Positions 1-17,695 of a stretch of DNA of 64,000 nt are shown piece after piece (positions within the stretch are counted from its first letter, which is position 1; each line of letters starts with the position of its first letter). The stretch is from Dictyophora rubrovolvata (Eukaryota > Basidiomycota > Agaricomycetes > Phallales > Phallaceae). Made by a program: the position numbers and the translations under genes. The stretch spans positions 1,550,001 to 1,614,000 of the forward strand of contig CP114119.1 of NCBI GenBank assembly GCA_029959195.1. The letters run 5' to 3'. The notes below the pieces were generated by a model that saw only the letters and a program-made list of their open reading frames with translations, made no database searches and was not told where the DNA came from.

Positions 1-672
1 GATTTGAGACAAGGGGATGCCACGTTCTAAAGCTAGCTTCTTTGCAATTGGGGATGCAGAAATACGGTCAGTGGTCGGGGTGCCATCGATGTGTTTTGGA
101 GAGGTGACTTGAAGTTCGGCAGCAGATACTGAAGGACCAGGCGTACCAGGTTCGGAAGCATTAGTTGGAGGTGGTGAGTCTTTGGGTTTCGGCTCTTCTT
201 TTTTGGGGGTGCTCGGCTCGGATGACTTGGCCTCGTTAGCCAAGTCTGCAGCACCTGATATATCATCACCAGGTTCTCCTACTACAGCGATGAGAGTGCC
301 TACGGCGACGTTCTTGGTTCCATCTTGTGCGATGATTTTGGCTAAAATACCGTCCTCTTGGGCTTCAACGTCAATATTTGTCTTGTCGGTTTCCTGTGTT
401 ATCCATCAAGAGCGAGTATGCATTCAGGAAAGAGGGGATACCAACAATTTCTAAAAGAACTTCGCCTGCAGAATATGACTCGCCCTCTCTTTTTTTCCAC
501 GAGCCAACACCCCCCTCTGTCATGGTTGGGCTCATCGCCGGCATGGTGAACCGGGTGAGTGCATGGCGACGAGAAGTAAAGTGAATACCTAAAGTAGCGA
601 AGAAAATGAGCCATTGTTAGAATTCTAACCCTGTAATCTCGTACTTCTAGTAAAGAGCCTTGTCAAGGACAT
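1..672 (-). CDS. Lipoyl-domain subunit of pyruvate dehydrogenase complex (E2 or Pdx1-like), 5' part
   Basis: Mitochondrial subunit that carries a lipoyl arm in the pyruvate dehydrogenase complex. The first exon starts at 672 and encodes MSLTRLFTR. An intron follows with donor gtacga and acceptor ctactttag, and exon 2 reads IHFTSRRHALTRFTMPAMSP. Together these give a basic, hydroxylated mitochondrial presequence. The lipoyl domain follows: SPTMTEGGVGSWKKREGE, then ETDKTNIDVEAQEDG, where the Lys of TDK is the expected lipoylation site. A Pro/Lys/Glu linker comes next, then the start of a peripheral-subunit-binding domain (SASPIAKKLALERGIPLSQI). The catalytic core lies beyond the left edge, so E2 (dihydrolipoamide acetyltransferase) and the E3-binding protein Pdx1 cannot be told apart. 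It is transcribed divergently from INO80. Confidence 0.85.
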
Positions 673-1022
673 AGTGGGAGAAGCTTGGAAAGATTAGACG
701 CCCGTTCGGACAGGGACTGGCCAAAAGACGCGAGATGATGGTTGGGCTTTTTCCCAAAATATTGCATTTTCACATTTTCCGGCAAATTGAGCCATTGCAA
801 ACTTTTGTCCGGGGCTAAAACAAAGTAGTCTGTTATTTTTGTAAGAATCCGGACAGCTCTTTGAACCCAAATCCCAACCAAAACTGCCAGCAGATTAGGA
901 GTCGGGTAGCAATTCTTGGCTGTAATTGGATAGTAAATAATATTTCCTTATATGGAAAGCGAACAGTATAGAGTTGTGTGGGCTCGGAATCAGCCACGCA
1001 GACCCCTTCTTCTCGTACAGCC
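673..1022. other. Divergent intergenic region, lipoyl subunit / INO80
   Basis: This 350 bp gap separates two start codons facing away from each other and must hold both promoters. I see no recognisable motif beyond scattered A/T runs, and no open frame that resembles a protein. Confidence 0.6.
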
Positions 1023-6133
<5,111 letters not shown>

Positions 6134-6350
6134 TTTGTATTCTCATCGTTGTTGATTTGTAATTTTCATGTTCAACATTTAGATAATACAGCTGTGTTGT
6201 TGATCTTTCATCCTGCCAGTGGAAGGTTTGCCTTGAAGGAAGGTTGATGTCACGTCGGCGGTCGCTTGCGTCACAGCCTCCAAACATTCTAAATCCTGCA
6301 TAAACTTCCATCTTGGTTTGACCGTATAGCCTTCGTGCTGACCCGGTTGT

Positions 6351-9300
6351 ATGACGAAGAAAAAAAAGACGCAGCTAAAGCCTGTAGACCGGGGATTTAC
6401 AACATCATCCGTTCCTAAAAAAACTACTGCTGTTGAAGAGAAAAGCGTAGCTCCTCAAAGCTGGACGGAGGAACCTCCATTAACAGAAGATTCCAAAAGT
6501 AACGATGCTTCTGTGCAGAAAATCTCACACTCTGCGACAGATAACATTTTCCCTCTCTTGGATAAGTATCAAGACAAGGTAAACAAGGAGGTTACGAGAT
6601 TTATTAAAGTAGGTCTAATATCGGTATTGACGTAACGTGTTGACGGTTAATCAACACGATATTATAGAGCGTTGAATTTGATCGCCGTGTCTGTTTGACA
6701 TACGAAAAAATTGACTTATTTCCTGCTCATATCGATGGCATCTTAACTCTTATGGAAAAAAGTATCTTTAACACTTTCCTCAATTATACGATCGTTCCGA
6801 ATCACTCATGCCGACTATTCAGATTCCCCGTGTGTTCAGACCTTTTCAGAGGACAAAACAATGCCGCGACTGGGTATAATCTATGGTGTACTTAGGAAAC
6901 TTGGGTTCGACGAGGAACGGGTCTTGCAATGTCTCACGACGGTCGACGTCCTTGACATTGATCCAGCTTATGAATGGGTATGAATTATTTACTACATACC
7001 ACATAACTCACACATCTTTCTGCAGCTGTGCCTTCGTTCTCCTGAAAGGGAATCGAGTGCCGAAACGCGTAGGTGATTTGTTAAATTAAGTTTTTAACGA
7101 CCTTGAATTTTAATTTGAAGAACATGCTTTTTGTAAACCAATCTTATCATCCACTAAGGAATTTTGCTTTTGCGTGTCTACGTCCATCTCTAGCTCGCTC
7201 GGTTCGTCGCCTCTTTTTGAAGAAAAACAAACACCGAAAGCGGCCGCAATTGATCAAACAATTTCGAAGGCGGAAGCCGTCCATTTCAACGAATATGATG
7301 ATCCAAACGAAGAATATGCATACCTCAAAGCGCGTATTTACGAGCTTGAAAGCTCCCGGAAGGATAGCAATCTAGACCATCTCGCGCAGCTTAAAGCTCG
7401 TTTAGTTTTGGTCCAGAATGATTACCTTTTCCGTGAGAAAGAAGGAAAAGCTTTATTCTGTGTTGAGAAGGCAAAAGTCGACGCCCGTTTGCTAGAAAGG
7501 AAGTTAGCAGGGGTCTCTGCCGAGATTCCTGTGAAGCGAAACCTTTCGAAAGCCAATAATTTTCTTCAGCCTCAATCTGCACTGGCTCCCAAGGTGACAA
7601 ATGACATTTTTGAGGAAGCTGAGGAGGAGGAGGACGGGATTTTTAGCACACTATTGGAAGGTCCCCCTCAGTCAGAAGTGGTTGAAGGGATACAAATACA
7701 ACTCCGGGATATGGCACGGCCAAAGCACTGGACCGGACGAACGGCCAAGCTCTTACTTTCTGATGTCGTGAAGAGACTAGATCGACTTGCCGTCCTGTCC
7801 TACCGCGCTCTCCCAAGTTCGCGAACTAGCATAGCAAACCGCGCAGCTGTCTCTGTCCGATGGCATGATGGCTTCATCGGAGAGTGGTGCATGGAAACCG
7901 TAGGATGTTTTACTGCAGAACAAGCTGAAGAGTACGTTAGCACTGTCGCGTTGCACGGTCTTGCGTTCCAACAATCGGAAGGATTTGTGACGTCCAGCAT
8001 CAGCAGCGCAACGAGCACAGTTCAGGCAAATATTAGATTCCTTCCTCCACTTCTCAAAGGTTTGTGGGATGCCCTAGAATGTCAACGTAAAGATGTTGAG
8101 ACCGACGAGAATGGACGTATTTGGTCTCTCTTACATAACATCTACAAAAAAAGGAGAGCAATAGATGATATTGTACGTTGTTCCCTAACATCCACATTTG
8201 TCATATGTCGACGTGTTTTCAGACTGTGCCAAAACCCGCTTCCGCTACCTTCGGTTCCTCTGATTTACCTAAATATGTGGGAACACATCCTGAGATGGCT
8301 CGATTAGAGAGAGACGTTCAAGACCTTTACCAATCTCGTAGAAGTTCCGTTGCGTACGCGGCGATGCTCGTAAGTTGTTGTACGACTTTTATTTTTATTT
8401 GCATTTTTGAACGAACGTTAGGAACAAAGAGAGAAACTGCCCATTGCCTCATATCGCGAACAAATACTTGCTACAATAAATGCATCTCAAGTAGTTGTGC
8501 TCAGTGGCGATACGGGTTGGTAAGCCTCAGAGGAGAAATGTCGGTTCTATGGTTTATTGGATTTTAGTGGCAAATCTACCCAACTACCCTCGTTTATCCT
8601 GGAAGAGTCGTTGTCCAAAGGAAATTATTGCAAAATGTATTGCGCGGAACCTCGGAGGATATCCACCGTTTCTTTGGCTCAAAGAGTGTCTGCTGAACTA
8701 GGAGATCCGCCAGCTTCCGTCGGGACAACGTCTTCGTTAGTTGGATATTCTATACGCCTGGAGAGCAATACTTCAGCGACCAGCCGGCTCATATTCGCCA
8801 CATACGGTATTCTTCTACGATTGTTAGAGAAACGACGAACAGCAAAAGACGCGTCCATTCCGTTCGACGGTATCACAGTATGTGTTCATTCGTATTATAG
8901 GCAGATTTATATAAACCGTGCTTAACAGCACATAATCATTGATGAAGTTGGTTTTTTACTGATAATATTGGGCTTTTTACTGAATTCAACAGGTCCACGA
9001 GAGAAATCTTGACTCTGACTTCCTTTTGATTATTTTACGATCTTTGATGGAGACCAACAGGAATCTCAAGTAAGTCGTTGTCTACAAGTCTATCGGATGT
9101 CGTCTAGAATTCCCAAGGCTCGTCTTGATGTCAGCGACTCTGAATGCACAGAAGCTCTCGGAATTTTTCGACAACTGTCCTGTAATCTCTGTACCAGGAC
9201 GTACATTCCCTGTTGAGGCACATTTCCTTGAAGACGCAGTAGAACTAACAAGGTGGACAATTGATGAGGATTCGCCTTTGGCTAGACGAGGTATGACATA

Positions 9301-11603
9301 TTTGATGTTTTATGCCCTACCTTGTTCATATGTTTAGATGAGCAAGTTAAAAAGTCGAGGCAAAACGATGAGATTCTCCTTAATGAGGATATTGTCGAAG
9401 TTGACGAGCAGATATCGTTAGAAAAACGCTATTCGCAAAGCACTCAAACCACTATAACCCTTCTTGACAATCGTCAGATACCTTATGAGCTTATTGTGCG
9501 ATTATTGGAACAGTTGTGCTTCGGAGATGCAACCCTTTTCGAGTATTCAAGGGCCACCCTTGTATTCGTACCCGGCTTGGCGGAAATTCGCCGTCTTCAC
9601 GATATGCTTTCTGACCACGCTTTGTTTGGTGTAGAAGAAGAATTCCAGATATTCCCATTACATTCCACTATGACCAACGAGCAGCAAACCTCTGCGTTCG
9701 ACTTGCTTCCACCCACCACACGGAAGATCGTAATTTGTAAGTATCGAGACGAAAAGACTTGAACAGGAGCCTAAAAAATGACTATGTATAGCCACGAATA
9801 TCGCAGAGACCGGTGTCACCATTCCAGACATTACTTGTGTGATAGACACTGGAAGGCATCGTGAAATGAGGTAGGATCTTTGTTGCAAACTTACACCGTA
9901 CTGACCAGGGCTAGATATGACGAAAAGAGACAAATTAGTCGTTTGATTGATACTTTTATTACTAAAAGTAATGCCAAACAACGAAAAGGTCGAGCTGGAC
10001 GTGTACGACCTGGCCTTTGTTTTCATCTCTTTACAAAATCTCGATACGACAAATATGTTAGCGATTTTTTCTGCATGGTTTATTGATGATAATTAACACT
10101 CAAACCAAGATGCAAGAGGATCCATCCCCAGAAATGTTGCGCTTAAGTCTCTCGAACATCGCCCTCAAAATCAAAACACTGGATCTCAATTTGGGTAATT
10201 CGATCGAAGACGTTCTTTCCCGTGCGCTGGATCCTCCCTTGGAGACAAACGTCCAGCGTGCTGTACAAGCTTTGATCGAGGTAAAGTGACAGCAAATGAC
10301 TAGATTACATAGTTGACTAACTTGCTACCTTCAAGGTGAAAGCGTTAACGCCGAATCAAGATATCACACCTATGGGTCGAATTCTCAGTAGACTTCCGAC
10401 GGATATTTACCTAGGAAAGGTTTTACTTTCTGCGGTGATTTTTGAATGTCTTGATCCAGCTTTGACGATTGCGGCTGCATTGAATTCAAAGTCTCCGTTT
10501 ATAACTCCGTTTGGTATGGAGCAAGAAGCTAGGAAGGCGCGCGAATATTTCCAAATAGGTATGAATAATTTCTGAATTTTTAGTTGTAGTTTTGTTTGTA
10601 ACTGATTGGATTAGACAATTCTGACTTCCTCACCATTCACAAGGCTTTCTCTTCGTGGCGAAATGCATGTTCAGATCTGTCTTATGCTAGACATTTTTGC
10701 CGCCAAAACTTCCTTAGTTTCCAAGTGTGTATCAATTTCTTAATCTTTAATTGACCATTCAAAAGAACTTTGCCCTTTATCCAGAACTTGCAACAAATTG
10801 AGGACCTACGGCAGCAGTTCTTTGGGTATGTTTGCCAATTTTGTTTTCATCCATCCGGCCTATACTGTTCTAGTTATCTCGTGGAATCTGGCTTCATTAA
10901 GCTTCCGGTAAAGGAAATGGATGAGTTTTCAAGACTACGTGCCGGTCGGAACAAGACCCGTTTCGTCACTATACCCTCAGAGCTAAATCGTAACTCAAAC
11001 AATCCAAGTTTTATAAACGCAGCCCTTGCTTTGGGGTTGTATCCCAAACTTCTATCCATCGATGCAGCAAATGGACAGCTACGAACATTATCGAATAACC
11101 AAGTAGCCTACTTCCATCCTTCTTCTGTTAACATCGGGAAAAAATTAACCGATTTCGCCGGAGCCTTTTTATGCTACTTTACAATCATGTACGTCCATTA
11201 TCCATGTCGTGTAACACTAATGTGCTGACTTGACTACGACAGGCAATCAAAAAGACTATATGCTTGGGAAACAGGGCCTGTCGACAATCTTGCTTTAGCA
11301 CTGTTATGTGGGGATTGTGAATTCAAGGTATTGACATTTAGTTGTAAGCATTGATACACTTGTACTGACAAGAAGCAGCTTTTCTCTGGCGGTGTCGTGA
11401 TTGATCACAAAATTAAGTTCAGGCTTACTCCAAAGGCATGCGTTGCCTTGAAGCAGCTGCGGCAACAGCTTCACAGTATCATAAACCTGAAGTCGCGATC
11501 TATAGCTTTAAAACCTGAACAGGTTGAATGGCATAGATTAACCTTGGCTATATTATCGCGCATTAATCCTAATGAAGCCAACTTAGAATTAACAATAGGT
11601 TAG
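6351..11603 (+). CDS. DExH-box RNA helicase, DHX29/YLR419W-type
   Basis: ATP-dependent RNA helicase of the DEAH/RHA family, about 1,400 residues in many exons. It starts [16 protein letters not shown] at 6351 and stops at 11603. A UBA-like segment ([20 protein letters not shown], about 6899-6960) precedes an acidic stretch ([17 protein letters not shown]). Motif I is rebuilt across an intron at about 8500-8600 as [18 protein letters not shown]. Motif II is split by an intron at about 8945-8995 (IIDE / [12 protein letters not shown]), giving DEVH. Motif III is [14 protein letters not shown] (about 9128). Motif VI is [15 protein letters not shown] (about 9978-10020). HA2 and OB-fold segments follow ([34 protein letters not shown]). 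The UBA-plus-DExH layout fits DHX29/DHX57 and yeast YLR419W, which act in translation initiation or are poorly characterised. Which one is not resolved. Confidence 0.9.
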
Positions 11604-11710
11604 AATAATTGTGAGGGGGGTTGCAATGCATCTACTTAAGGTATCCAATTCACATATTTTTGAAGCATATGACAAAGCATGGAAAAACTACATAACTATC
11701 GAGGAGTCGT

Positions 11711-12293
11711 TTATTCCTCATCTTCATCGCCAGCTCCACTACGCAAAAGTTAGTAAGGTTCAGCTGAGGCAAACAAAAAGAATGCATACGCAATATTGTA
11801 GAATTTAAGCTCATAATTATCCTTGGAGGATGCAACAACACTGTTGAAAAGCTCAAGTCTCCAAGCATTAATTGATAAAACATGAAAGCCCACTAACCGA
11901 ATCCAGTCCCGCAAGGAATTCTTTTTCAAGAATTTTTTGGTTAAGTATTTAAGATAGCGTTTTGAGAAGGGAATATTGGCCGAAATAGTAATTTTGTTCC
12001 CTATGAAATTTGTTTAATAAAATAGATGGGAAGAAGCCACTGCCCCCACCATCACGTTGAACCTTGACACTATTACCCAAAGCACCAGCTTTTCCCTCAA
12101 CCTTGATGCGCTCGTGAAGGTACTTTTCGAAGTCTACCATGTCGAAAACGCCGTCATTAGAGGGTTTTGAGCAGTCAATGCTGAAACGAGACTTGTATGT
12201 GGTAGCAGGTGCTTTCGGAGGCTAAAAGTCAATGGGAGGAGAAAGTGCTCTTAGCCTACTGAGAAGTTGCTCAGCAAAGCATTGACGCACCAT
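11711..12293 (-). CDS. RPL22: 60S ribosomal protein L22 (eL22)
   Basis: Large-subunit ribosomal protein eL22, cytoplasmic. No single open frame covers it, because four introns cut a coding sequence of about 120 codons. The first coding exon is the ATG alone (12291-12293). An intron with donor gtgcgt runs to 12222, and exon 2 starts CCTCCGAAAG ([20 protein letters not shown], then [19 protein letters not shown]). The next intron starts right after QRD plus one base, and the next exon restores [20 protein letters not shown], then [15 protein letters not shown] further join gives [17 protein letters not shown]. The last intron contains a good branch site (CTTACTAAC), and the last exon gives the acidic tail GAGDEDEE, stop at 11711. 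This tail is typical of eL22. It is divergent from Cbf5, 137 bp between start codons. Confidence 0.93.
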
Positions 12294-12430
12294 GGTCGAC
12301 TATGTGGAGGCAAGGAGGAAAGTCTTGATGGCGGGAGGGAAGGATAGAAAAAGTTGAGGTATGAATGGACCGACTATACAGTTTACATAACTTTCCCACG
12401 GGCCTCGAAACTGCTGCTACCCCGAGTCGA

Positions 12431-14263
12431 ATGACTGTCTTAACCAGTGCTCAAGTTGCCTCTGCACAACTCATTGGCGATTTTGCGATAAAGTCAGAAG
12501 AGAATGCCCCCAAGTTAGACACCTCCCAATGGCCCATATTACTCAAGAATTACGATCAGCTACTCGTTCGGTCTGCCCACTTTACACCTATTCCCTCCGG
12601 ATGTTCTCCTTTGAAACGCGACATCGTGTCCTACGTTAAAGCTGGCGTGATTAACCTCGACAAGCCCAGCAATCCAAGTAGTCATGAAGTTGTTGCATGG
12701 CTGCGCCGTATCCTCCGCGTCGAAAAAACTGGCCATAGCGGCACGCTTGATCCAAAAGTCACTGGTTGTCTCATAGTTTGCATCGACCGAGCTACCAGAC
12801 TTGTTAAAAGCCAACAAGGCGCAGGTTCGCCATCCCAAGTTGTTCTGCTTCATATGGAATTTATACTCATTTTTTACACCTAGGAAAGGAATATGTCTGT
12901 GTTCTGCGATTGCATTCGGCACTACCCCAGCCTTCTGCCCTACCTCGTGCGCTAACTACCCTCACTGGTGCCCTCTTTCAACGTCCCCCGTTAATATCAG
13001 CTGTTAAACGGCAGCTTCGTATTCGTACGATACATTCCTCAAACCTGATAGAATTCGACCAAGCCCGAAATTTGGCTGTTTTCCACGTGAGCTGTGAAGC
13101 TGGTTTGTCCCTCCCATGTTCCAACTTTCAGCTACTGTCAACTCACATTATCGTTTTAGGGACCTATATTCGGACTTTATGCGTGCATTTAGGGCTCATT
13201 CTTGGTGTTGGTGGCCACATGCAAGAACTCCGACGAGTTCGTTCTGGAGCCATGGGAGAGAATGACACTATGGTTACTATGCATGACGTTCTCGACGCAC
13301 AGTGGCTTTACGACACCACAAGAGATGGTCTGTTCGCTTCTTTTGTTTTAATACGCGTATTTGTTAAGGTTTTACTAGAATCTTATCTACGACGTGCCAT
13401 CCGACCTCTGGAATGTCTCCTAACACCTTATAAACGCATTGTCGTCAAGGATTCTGCAGTGAATGCTGTTTGTTATGGGGCTAAGTTAATGATACCTGGC
13501 CTATTAAGATTTGAGAAAGACATTGAACTCGGGGAGGAAATTGTTTTGATGACAACAAAAGGTGATGTCTTATGTTATTATTTTAATGACACATGCTAAT
13601 GCTTGAACAGGCGAAGCCGTTGCGCTGGGAATTTCCCAGATGACTACGGTTGAATTGTCGACATGTGATCATGGGGTTGTGGCAAAAGTCAAAAGATGTA
13701 TCATGGAACGTGATACCTATCCTCGTAGATGGGGCTTAGGCCCAAAGGCTTTAGAAAAGAAAAAGCTAGTGGTACGTGCTGTGCTTTCTTTAGCTCCGTT
13801 TATACCCTAATTTCTCATTATGATACAGAAAGATGGAAAACTAGGAAAGCATGGCGAGAAGATAGAGGGGATCACTCCAAAAAGTTGGGCAGATGATTAT
13901 GTCGATTATCAGCGAGGAGAGGTTCGTCGCGCTTGAATATTTCTTTCAATTAATCTGATTCATAAACAGGGCTCATCGCAGAAACCCAGTGCTGTTGTCA
14001 GCCTCGATGCTGAAGCTACTCCTCAGGAAAACGGCGCAAAGAAACGCAAACGAAAGGACGAAAGCGAGGGTGAAGGCGAAACTGCATCACCTAGCAAAGA
14101 AAAGGAGCATAAGAAAAGCAAAAAATCAAAGGCTACTGATAAAGAGGACAGCGAGGCTGAAAAACAAGAGACACCTGAAGAGAAAGCTGAGCGAAAGAGG
14201 AAGCGGAAGGAGGAAAAGGCTGCAAAAAAGGCTGCGAAGGTTGCCGCCAGAGATTCTGATTAA
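12431..14263 (+). CDS. CBF5: Cbf5/dyskerin, H/ACA snoRNP pseudouridine synthase
   Basis: Catalytic subunit of H/ACA snoRNPs, which makes pseudouridine in rRNA; nucleolar. The sequence is very close to the family throughout. [20 protein letters not shown] opens the dyskerin-like region. The TruB catalytic domain has [19 protein letters not shown] and [20 protein letters not shown], in which the Asp of TLDP is the catalytic residue. [20 protein letters not shown] follows, and [13 protein letters not shown] is completed across an intron. The PUA domain is at about 13440-13760 ([34 protein letters not shown]). The tail from about 13970 is a Lys/Glu run (KKRKRKDE-type), usual for Cbf5. An in-frame ATG at 12365 would add 22 residues. 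I prefer 12431 ([12 protein letters not shown]), but this is a judgement. Confidence 0.96.
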
Positions 14264-14493
14264 ATATCGAGTACTTTGTCTATTGTTGTCGCTTTTTACA
14301 TGTATATTTATAATAATTTTGTTTACCTTTGCGTATACTTTTTTCTCTGGGTGCCGCTTTAATTAGTATCGTCTTGGTATCTTCAATGTATTCGTTGAAT
14401 TCACTTGTTCCGGGAACTTGGCCTGAATCCGAGGCCACATTGCACACTGCACCCAGCACCGATCTGTTGCAGAGCGTGTGCTGAAACGACAAC

Positions 14494-16891
14494 ATGCACC
14501 AACTTGACAGCGAGACAAGTGAGTGTACAGAAGCAACAACCATTACGTGAGTTCGTTTATCGCTTTCGAGCAATATAATTTGTTTACTTACTCAACTGTT
14601 CGGTACAGGTTGGAGTGGACGGTTCGTGACCTTAGGCAGCTATTTGACACAAGTAAAGGGGAGAACAAATCGAAAGTCATAAAAAGCGCTTTATTCGGGG
14701 GTGGAAAGTGGCAGTGTCTGTTTTATCCAAACTCTGGCACGGATAACGGTGCTTATGTTTCCCTTTATCTTTCTTGTGAGGTCAGTACTCCCTGAGAACC
14801 ACCAACCCTTCTGTCGCTTGCTCACCAATTTCACTGCACGGTCTACAGCCAACCACAGAAGAAAAAGAAAATACGTTGAATGGAAAGTTAGTAACATCCA
14901 TTTAACTTCAGAGTTTCTTGTCTCTGAATTGCAGACCTCTTCAGATGGTCACGAGAAGGCTTGTTCAAGTTTAGCTTTGAATTACGCGAGTATGGGCTCT
15001 TTTGCCTCGATCTTTTTGGTTTACTGATGATATATTCGTTTAGCACGACTAAAAATATCACGTTTAACTCGAGGGATGCAAGTAACCACTCGTTCTCCTA
15101 CAAGGTAACTTGTATCGGGGTTGACATATTGCATCACATAATGACCGATCATTTTTCTTAGACTGCAAACTGGGGCTGGTGATTGTCGCGATTAGACACC
15201 GTGATTAACAGTACATTTATATTAAATATTTCAGGGCCCAATTTGCTCGTCGGGACACGGTTTACTACCATGCTTCATCTGTAAGGATGATGGATGCTTT
15301 CAAAATTATATGCTCTATTACATCTGCACCCACGGCTCCAAACCCTTCTCCTATAATTCCTTTTCAAAGCGTTCCCCAAGACCTTTTGGATACAATCGGA
15401 GACCTTCTTGACAATCCCTTGTATTCGGATGTCGAGTTTGTCTTTCCCGCAAAGTATGACTCCAAACGAGCAAAATCACGTACCATCTTGGCCAATCGCG
15501 CAATCCTCAAGAGGGCTGATTACTTCAGAACAAGTAAGTGCCATGTATGTTCCAGAGAAAGAGTATTATTTAAACACCACCAGTGTTTGAAGCAGGGTTC
15601 GCAGAGACAACGGATAGCAGTGAGATGCAATCCTTAACTTCGAACACTGCTGCGTCATATTCTAGGACAATAACGCCTAGTGAACGTGTAGGTCATATCA
15701 ATGATATGTATTCGATCTGACATGAGAATTCTTAGTCAATATCGTTGCCTGCATATGAAGACTCTGATGGAGAAGATGAAGCCAATACTGAAGAAGACGA
15801 AATACTAGTTCAGGACTATGGGCTACATACGCATGAAGGAGAGACACCCCTTTGTAAAGAAGATGAAAAAAAGGACGAGGAAGATGATGAAACGCTTACT
15901 GACGGAAAGGAGGAAACTATACGTAAAGAGCTGGTCGAACTGAAGGGAGTACGGGGACCTAGAAAGACACGTATAGTCATTAAAGACTTTGCCTATACTA
16001 CTTACCGGGCCGTTTTATATTATGTGAGCCATTTTCTTGAAGAATTATTCTCGAACAATAACTTCTTTCCAGCTATACACTGACAGCATTGTTTTCACGC
16101 CTTTGTCATCTTCTTTCTTTTCTTCTGCTGTCCAAAACATACCCGTCTCGTCTTCCAACCCCTCAGTGTCTAGTTCGCAGATGTCCCTGACTCTTGGCCC
16201 AGGAGATCAACCTACAGGAGGTTTGGTGAAAGACCCCAATGCGCATGATAACAAAGCTACCCAAGAAAAGAAAAATGACTTGGAGAAGAGATTTGCCTCT
16301 AGGAAAGAATGGCTCAAGGAGTGGCGCCAGAGTAAACCCGATCGAGTGCCACCTTGTTCTGGAAAGGCTGTGTATAGACTCGCAGACAGTATGGGAGATC
16401 ACTTGTCTATAATACACATATTAACATGCCTGTTCAGAGTTAGATCTTAAAGAGTTGAAAGAGCGGGCGTTTCAGGTATGCAGTTATTCGCAATTTTCCT
16501 TTTACTTACGCCCTAAGTTTCCCTTATCAGCACATTATCAAATCTTTGACGGTCTCCAACGTTGCTTATGAAGTTTTCTCATCTTTCTCGGCGATGTTCG
16601 AAGATGTCCGGAAGGTACTTTCACTACATAAACACGAAAAGCAAGTCAATGGCTCAACGTTCATAACAGGTTCAGGTGGAGTATTTTCTCTCACATTGGA
16701 GTGAAATTCGAAAGTCAGATGTCATGCGCACTATATGGCAACAAATACGGCTGGGAAGATATCCCGGGTTCGAGGAAGGTAGGAAGCCATCTCTAGATAA
16801 GGTTTTCTTTTCTGATGAAACTTGAACAGTCTGGCCTATGATTGCGCTGAATTTGGAATATACACCACGTGCTGAAGAGAAGAAAGATTAG
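14494..16891 (+). CDS. MATH-BTB domain protein
   Basis: Protein with an N-terminal MATH (TRAF-like) fold and a BTB/POZ domain. This layout is often used as a Cullin-3 substrate adaptor; that role is inferred. The start at 14494 gives MHQLDSETSECTEATTIT, and a phase-2 intron joins to LEWTVRDLRQLFDTSKGE, then KSALFGGGKWQCLFYPNSG and YVSLYLSCE. MATH continues to about 15250 across several introns. The BTB begins at about 15385 (DTIGDLLDNPLYSDVEFVFP, then ILANRAILKRADYFRT). An acidic insert of about 60 residues (15760-15920, rich in Glu and Asp) sits inside the BTB before TRIVIKDFAYTTYRAVLYY. The C-terminal exons carry a BACK-like helical part (AFQHIIKSLTVSNVAYEVFS) and end at 16891. The gene lies alone between Cbf5 and a gene-free stretch. 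Confidence 0.8.
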
Positions 16892-17695
16892 TGGTGCATG
16901 TCGTTTGTCAAATACGGTTATTTTGTCCTACGTATCGTGGGCTTAAGGATCTAAAGGATCTAATCGTCATTGTGGTCCTTGTGTGAAATCAGTTTTATCA
17001 GCGGGGTTCGTATGCATCTACGCATAGAGCCCAAAGCGTCTGATCTATGTATATTAATGTAATAGTTGGCATCCTGTGGATGTACCGCGCAAGCTTATCC
17101 TACGTAAAGGTTTCGTGCAACCAGAAAACCTCAAATGCCATTGGCCTCAACCTCAGACCCAAGAATGTAGCGAGTACACAGACAAGTTTACATGAGGCAG
17201 CGTATGTTCGTTCAGACCTATCTATAAAAAGACGCAGAAAACCCCGACACAGGTTAGGAAAGTCACAAGAGTCTACAATGAGTCAAAGGATCGAGCACAA
17301 GAACATAAAATATTATGAGGAGACATGGCACAGGCAGGAAAAACAGATGGAAAAGCTTGTCGAGAGCAACTACAAGGGGGAAAGAGGTCCGTAGGTATCG
17401 TGCTAATGATAGGATATACAGTAAACGATACAAAAACATAGTAGAGATTGCAGTCGTTAAAAATGCCCAAGTATGTTATAAATACAGTCGAGGCTGGATA
17501 AGTTCTGTTCAATCAAAGAAAATAGAAACGCTGTGGCAGAGCGGTGGTTATGGTCATTTATGATGAAGAGCGAGTGCGCAGAGCGAAAGCAGGTAGGCTC
17601 AGATATACGCTCCTTAGACAAACTCAAGTCAAAGTAGCTAAGCTGAAAAGTTAAGCGGATGGAAACAAACAATCATAATAATAATAAATACCAAT
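16892..17695. other. Intergenic stretch, no gene seen
   Basis: About 800 bp between the MATH-BTB stop and the stop of the DUF6699-like gene on the other strand, so it should hold two 3' ends. A plus-strand open frame at 17047-17394 is rich in Lys, Gln and Arg with no family resemblance, and I do not call it. A/T-rich runs near 17665-17690 may be polyadenylation sequence. Confidence 0.5.

Noticed and set aside
978-1022. Upstream extension of INO80 (GTG start at 978)
   Set aside because: Not an ATG. The first ATG, at 1023, gives a normal N-terminus.
17047-17394. 115-residue plus-strand frame
   Set aside because: Composition is unlike a folded protein, it has no family resemblance and it lies where two 3' ends meet.
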